DNA from: Druceiella hillmani
Lineage: Eukaryota; Arthropoda; Insecta; Lepidoptera; Hepialidae
Reading direction: 5' to 3'
Assembly (NCBI GenBank): GCA_039881145.1
Contig: JAYKKI010000077.1
Span: 2,922,501 to 2,986,500 of the forward strand
Length of the DNA stretch: 64,000 bases
This document shows positions 61,434 to 64,000 of this stretch, in pieces; the first letter of the stretch is position 1; each line of letters begins with the position of its first letter. A program made the position numbers and the translations under genes. The notes under the pieces are model-generated. The model saw only the letters and a program-made list of their open reading frames with translations, ran no database searches and was not told the origin of the DNA.

Positions 61434-61679
61434 TGCACACACACACACACACAAACGCGCGCGCGCACACACACACGTGTGTGTTTTTATTAAATGTCTG
61501 TGCGTATATGTGTCTATGTATGTCTGCGTGTATGTGCCTGTGCGTGTGTGTGTGTACGTACACACAAACACACACACACACATACACATAAACACACACA
61601 TACACGCACACACGCTCACATGCAAAAACGCACACACGACATACGCACAGATGCACACGTACACGCACGCACGCACGCA
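61434..61679. repeat. Compound (CA)n/(CG)n/(TG)n microsatellite
   Basis: A 245-bp tract of alternating purine-pyrimidine blocks that switches from CA to GT to CA. The open frames on both strands here are translations of the repeat. The switch gives it hairpin and Z-DNA potential. Confidence 0.9.
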
Positions 61680-61744
61680 CTACTATAACAGTAATAAACA
61701 GGTGTTTGGCCGATTTGCATTTCCGGTTTCTTATTAACTTTATT

Positions 61745-62130
61745 TCGAGTTTCCATAATTTTAAACATATTTAAAAGTTCCATACCGCCATAGAAATGGC
61801 AAACCACTTTCGTGAGAAAAATACATTTAAAATAAGCATTAAATGGCCATAAATTATTTGAAACGCTCGTTCAGCGCTGATTGTAGTAATAAAATATGCT
61901 GCATTCTACTGATGAAAAACAGATTTTCGCGCATATTATGCACTACGTGATTTTTTCTTCCCGGCTTTATTAACATTATAATTTCGTTCACTATTCCCCG
62001 AGAGAGTTGCTCTGTAATAGAAGGTACTTAAATTGAATACGCACGAATCCACAAGAATATGTCATTACATTTTAACCAAATGCGACCATGAAGTCAATGG
62101 CTTTTAGAAAACATTAATCTACTCACAATG
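61745..62130 (-). repeat. Inverted-match block b' (partner 29,330-29,760)
   Basis: Reverse-complement match along nearly the whole length. The minus-strand frame VVCHFYGGMELLNMFKIMET is shared with the partner, but no complete gene can be built from it. Confidence 0.7.
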
Positions 62131-63719
62131 TAAAATAAGTTCGTCATGTATCATCTGTCCACCCCTCTCTTCTTTAAGGATTTGTTACAGTTTTAAATAA
62201 ATGTTTACAAAATTTACTACACATTTTAAACGCACTAGTTATTCTTACCGGAAATTGGCGGGTACAATGTCGTAGTACACATTTTATAACAGATATTTTT
62301 TTCTCACTTTTAAGGTAAACAGCACTAATATTTATATCGTTATCATTGCAATAAATAAGTTTGTACTCATTGACAGTAATGCTGAATGGAGATTTTATCA
62401 AATGCTCCTCTACGTCATGTAAGCTTTTTGCGAAAAAAGTTTTCTCATTCTGTGACAAACATAAAAGTTTCAGATTGCCACTTAAATTACGTAACACGTG
62501 ACGACCGCGTAATATCTTTAAAGCTAAATGGCCGTATTAAAAAATTAATGACGTTATTTTTTACTCGTCATTTTCACAAAGTTTAGCTCTCGTAATATTA
62601 ATGCAAATATTGTAACAAAAAAATCATATTTCCCTTTTACTTACCTAGTGAAGAAAATATTTAGAGTTAGCTGTCGAGGTATTTTTTAATAATAATGAAA
62701 AAAATGTAGTGAGAGTAAAGAATGATACTGTTCGGAGCGTGGTATAAGTAAACATACGTAATATTTGAGAACCGGAAACCACTTGACAATATCACTAATG
62801 TTAATTATTTAACGCTCAGTTGGAGCAATGAATGAAGCTTGCGCAAATTGAAGTGATTGGAAGAAAAAGGTTATCAGCTATACGTATGGTTCAGTTATAG
62901 CATCGTCAAATAGGTTTTTATGTTACAAGTATTTGGCAAGGACAAGATAGACTATATTGCGCTTAATACGTATCAGGCAGAAAATTACGGTAAAGAACTA
63001 ATTCGTTATTTACAAAGTATAATTACACCCATATTACGCTTTTACACGCATGATTGGATCTTTCTTTTTGGCTATCTCGTCGTTGAAAAACGGTTTATTA
63101 TTTTAAGATTTTAACTATGCATTACTAGATACTTAACTATTTAATTGGATAACTGAGCATTATTTTGGTTTCTATGATCGAATTTCTACTTCTTTCTAAC
63201 TGTACCTATTTGTGACCTTAGTTTGTTTTTCCGTGTCAAGATCAAAGAGAAGCGTGTTACTTTTATATCGAGAAAAAACTAGTCTAATTTTGTAAAATTA
63301 GCATCAACAAGTCCTTATGACATATCGTGAACCATGCAACTCTGTTCCCCACTTCGTTCGCTTTGTCTTTTTTGTTTTTATACAAATAAAATATTTTTTT
63401 TCTTTAGCTGAGTGGAGTGACATTATAAATGTATATAAAATATTTAAAAAACTTTTTTATTAACTACATGTATTATTTTTCTAACTATAGACAAATAAAT
63501 TGTCTGCCTTACTTACATAAAATTGTACTTCGCGCTTTGTTGACGGACATAGTAAAGGAGACGCTGATTTGAAATTGTACAGGTTTAAAGAGTAAAGGAA
63601 ATTTGGCGGTGTTCGATGATATGCTGGAAAAAGAAACACGATCTTCCGCAGCGCTTGTAAATGGCGTTAGCAGTACCGCATCGTTATAAATCCATGACCA
63701 TAAAGTTTACTAAAAAGTC
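62131..63719. other. Non-coding or unrecognised
   Basis: The minus-strand frame at 62,174-62,497 (107 residues, LSQNEKTFFAKSLHDVEEH) matches no family known to me. Otherwise the stretch is AT-rich. Confidence 0.4.
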
Positions 63720-63915
63720 TATCAGGTGGCGTTAACAGTACCAGTATTATAATATTCACCAAGTTAGTATTTTTAAATCTGTTATATCCAGATAAAAATA
63801 ACTGGATGTTAAAATTTAAAAAGGAATAATCTATATGTCGCTTGAGGGTATAAACTAGTATCGTATCAAATTTTATCGTAATCTGTCGAATATATTTCGC
63901 GTGATTAAATAACCA
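63720..63915 (-). repeat. Inverted-match block a' (partner 28,645-28,858)
   Basis: Reverse-complement match including 'ggcgttaacagtac', 'attcaccaagtta', 'gagggtataaactagtatcg' and 'cgtaatctgtcgaatatatt'. Near 63,785-63,815 'atccagataaaaataactgg' corresponds to the hairpin of the partner. Confidence 0.8.
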
Positions 63916-64000
63916 ATTTACGGACAAAGAGGCAGAAATTATAAGAGCAGATCTTCCGGCTTTTATTATAATTCTATATTCGAATTCAATCACGTTTTTA

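Noticed and set aside
61312..61737. Overlapping long open frames rich in Val-Cys or Thr-His on both strands
   Set aside because: They are produced by the CA/TG microsatellite, which lacks stop codons by composition.
62174..62497. 107-residue minus-strand open frame
   Set aside because: The composition is not obviously coding, there is no recognisable family, no splice context and no conservation within the window. It is mentioned only as unrecognised.

Overview
The window looks like an AT-rich insect nuclear genome, most likely a moth or butterfly. Three things point there: split gustatory-receptor (Gr) genes with introns in phases 0, 0 and 1; decayed copies of transposon families common in Lepidoptera (RTE, jockey-like, Tc1, piggyBac, Helitron, hAT-like, Penelope-like); and repeats I associate with lepidopteran genomes, such as one ending in a 'gaagtacagaatcctaaaaa'-type motif. 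There is no bacterial-style gene density. Almost all long open frames are exons, transposon debris or (TA)n microsatellite translations. The order Lepidoptera is an inference.

The main content is a decaying Gr cluster. At 8.5-11.9 kb (minus) lies a four-exon Gr pseudogene with one nonsense codon and one frameshift. At 17.4 kb (plus) there is an orphan last exon. At 24.8 kb (plus) there is a relic of a last exon whose splice acceptor is gone. At 29.8-30.6 kb (plus) there is a frameshifted Gr. At 34.8-37.6 kb (minus) lies the only Gr that reads as intact (four exons, 392 residues). At 51.9-55.2 kb (plus) lies its close paralogue, which carries a premature stop that would remove TM7 and the TY-QF signature. 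Weaker Gr-like fragments may exist near 28.2, 56.4 and 60.0 kb.

The two best Grs sit head to head in a large inverted duplication: about 34.66-39.9 kb against about 48.6-55.4 kb, with an 8.7-kb spacer. The right arm is longer mainly because a 1.6-kb Tc1 element (DD34E, disabled) landed in a TA microsatellite. Outside this, two further collinear inverted matches (28.65-28.86 with 63.72-63.92 kb, and 29.33-29.76 with 61.74-62.13 kb) share nearly the same centre, so the palindrome may once have spanned most of 28-64 kb.

Transposon debris by region: Penelope-like pieces in opposite orientations at 0-0.55 kb; RTE at 4.2-5.84 kb; a hAT-like element with its own intron at 13.56-15.7 kb; a jockey-type endonuclease piece at 15.7-15.95 kb; a Helitron helicase and 3' end at 16.5-17.05 kb; piggyBac at 32.2-32.9 kb; a reverse transcriptase plus RNase H at 46.4-48.0 kb (minus).

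The most unusual item is a family of near-perfect fold-back elements of about 235-290 bp at 22.6, 35.2, 41.8 and 54.3 kb, with a half copy at 1.1 kb. Three copies have 9-16-bp target-site duplications. The two arms of individual copies share private changes, and one copy lies in intron 3 of each of the two main Gr genes. Many unrelated short perfect hairpins with tiny loops are also scattered through the window. The remaining DNA is AT-rich, non-coding and rich in microsatellites.
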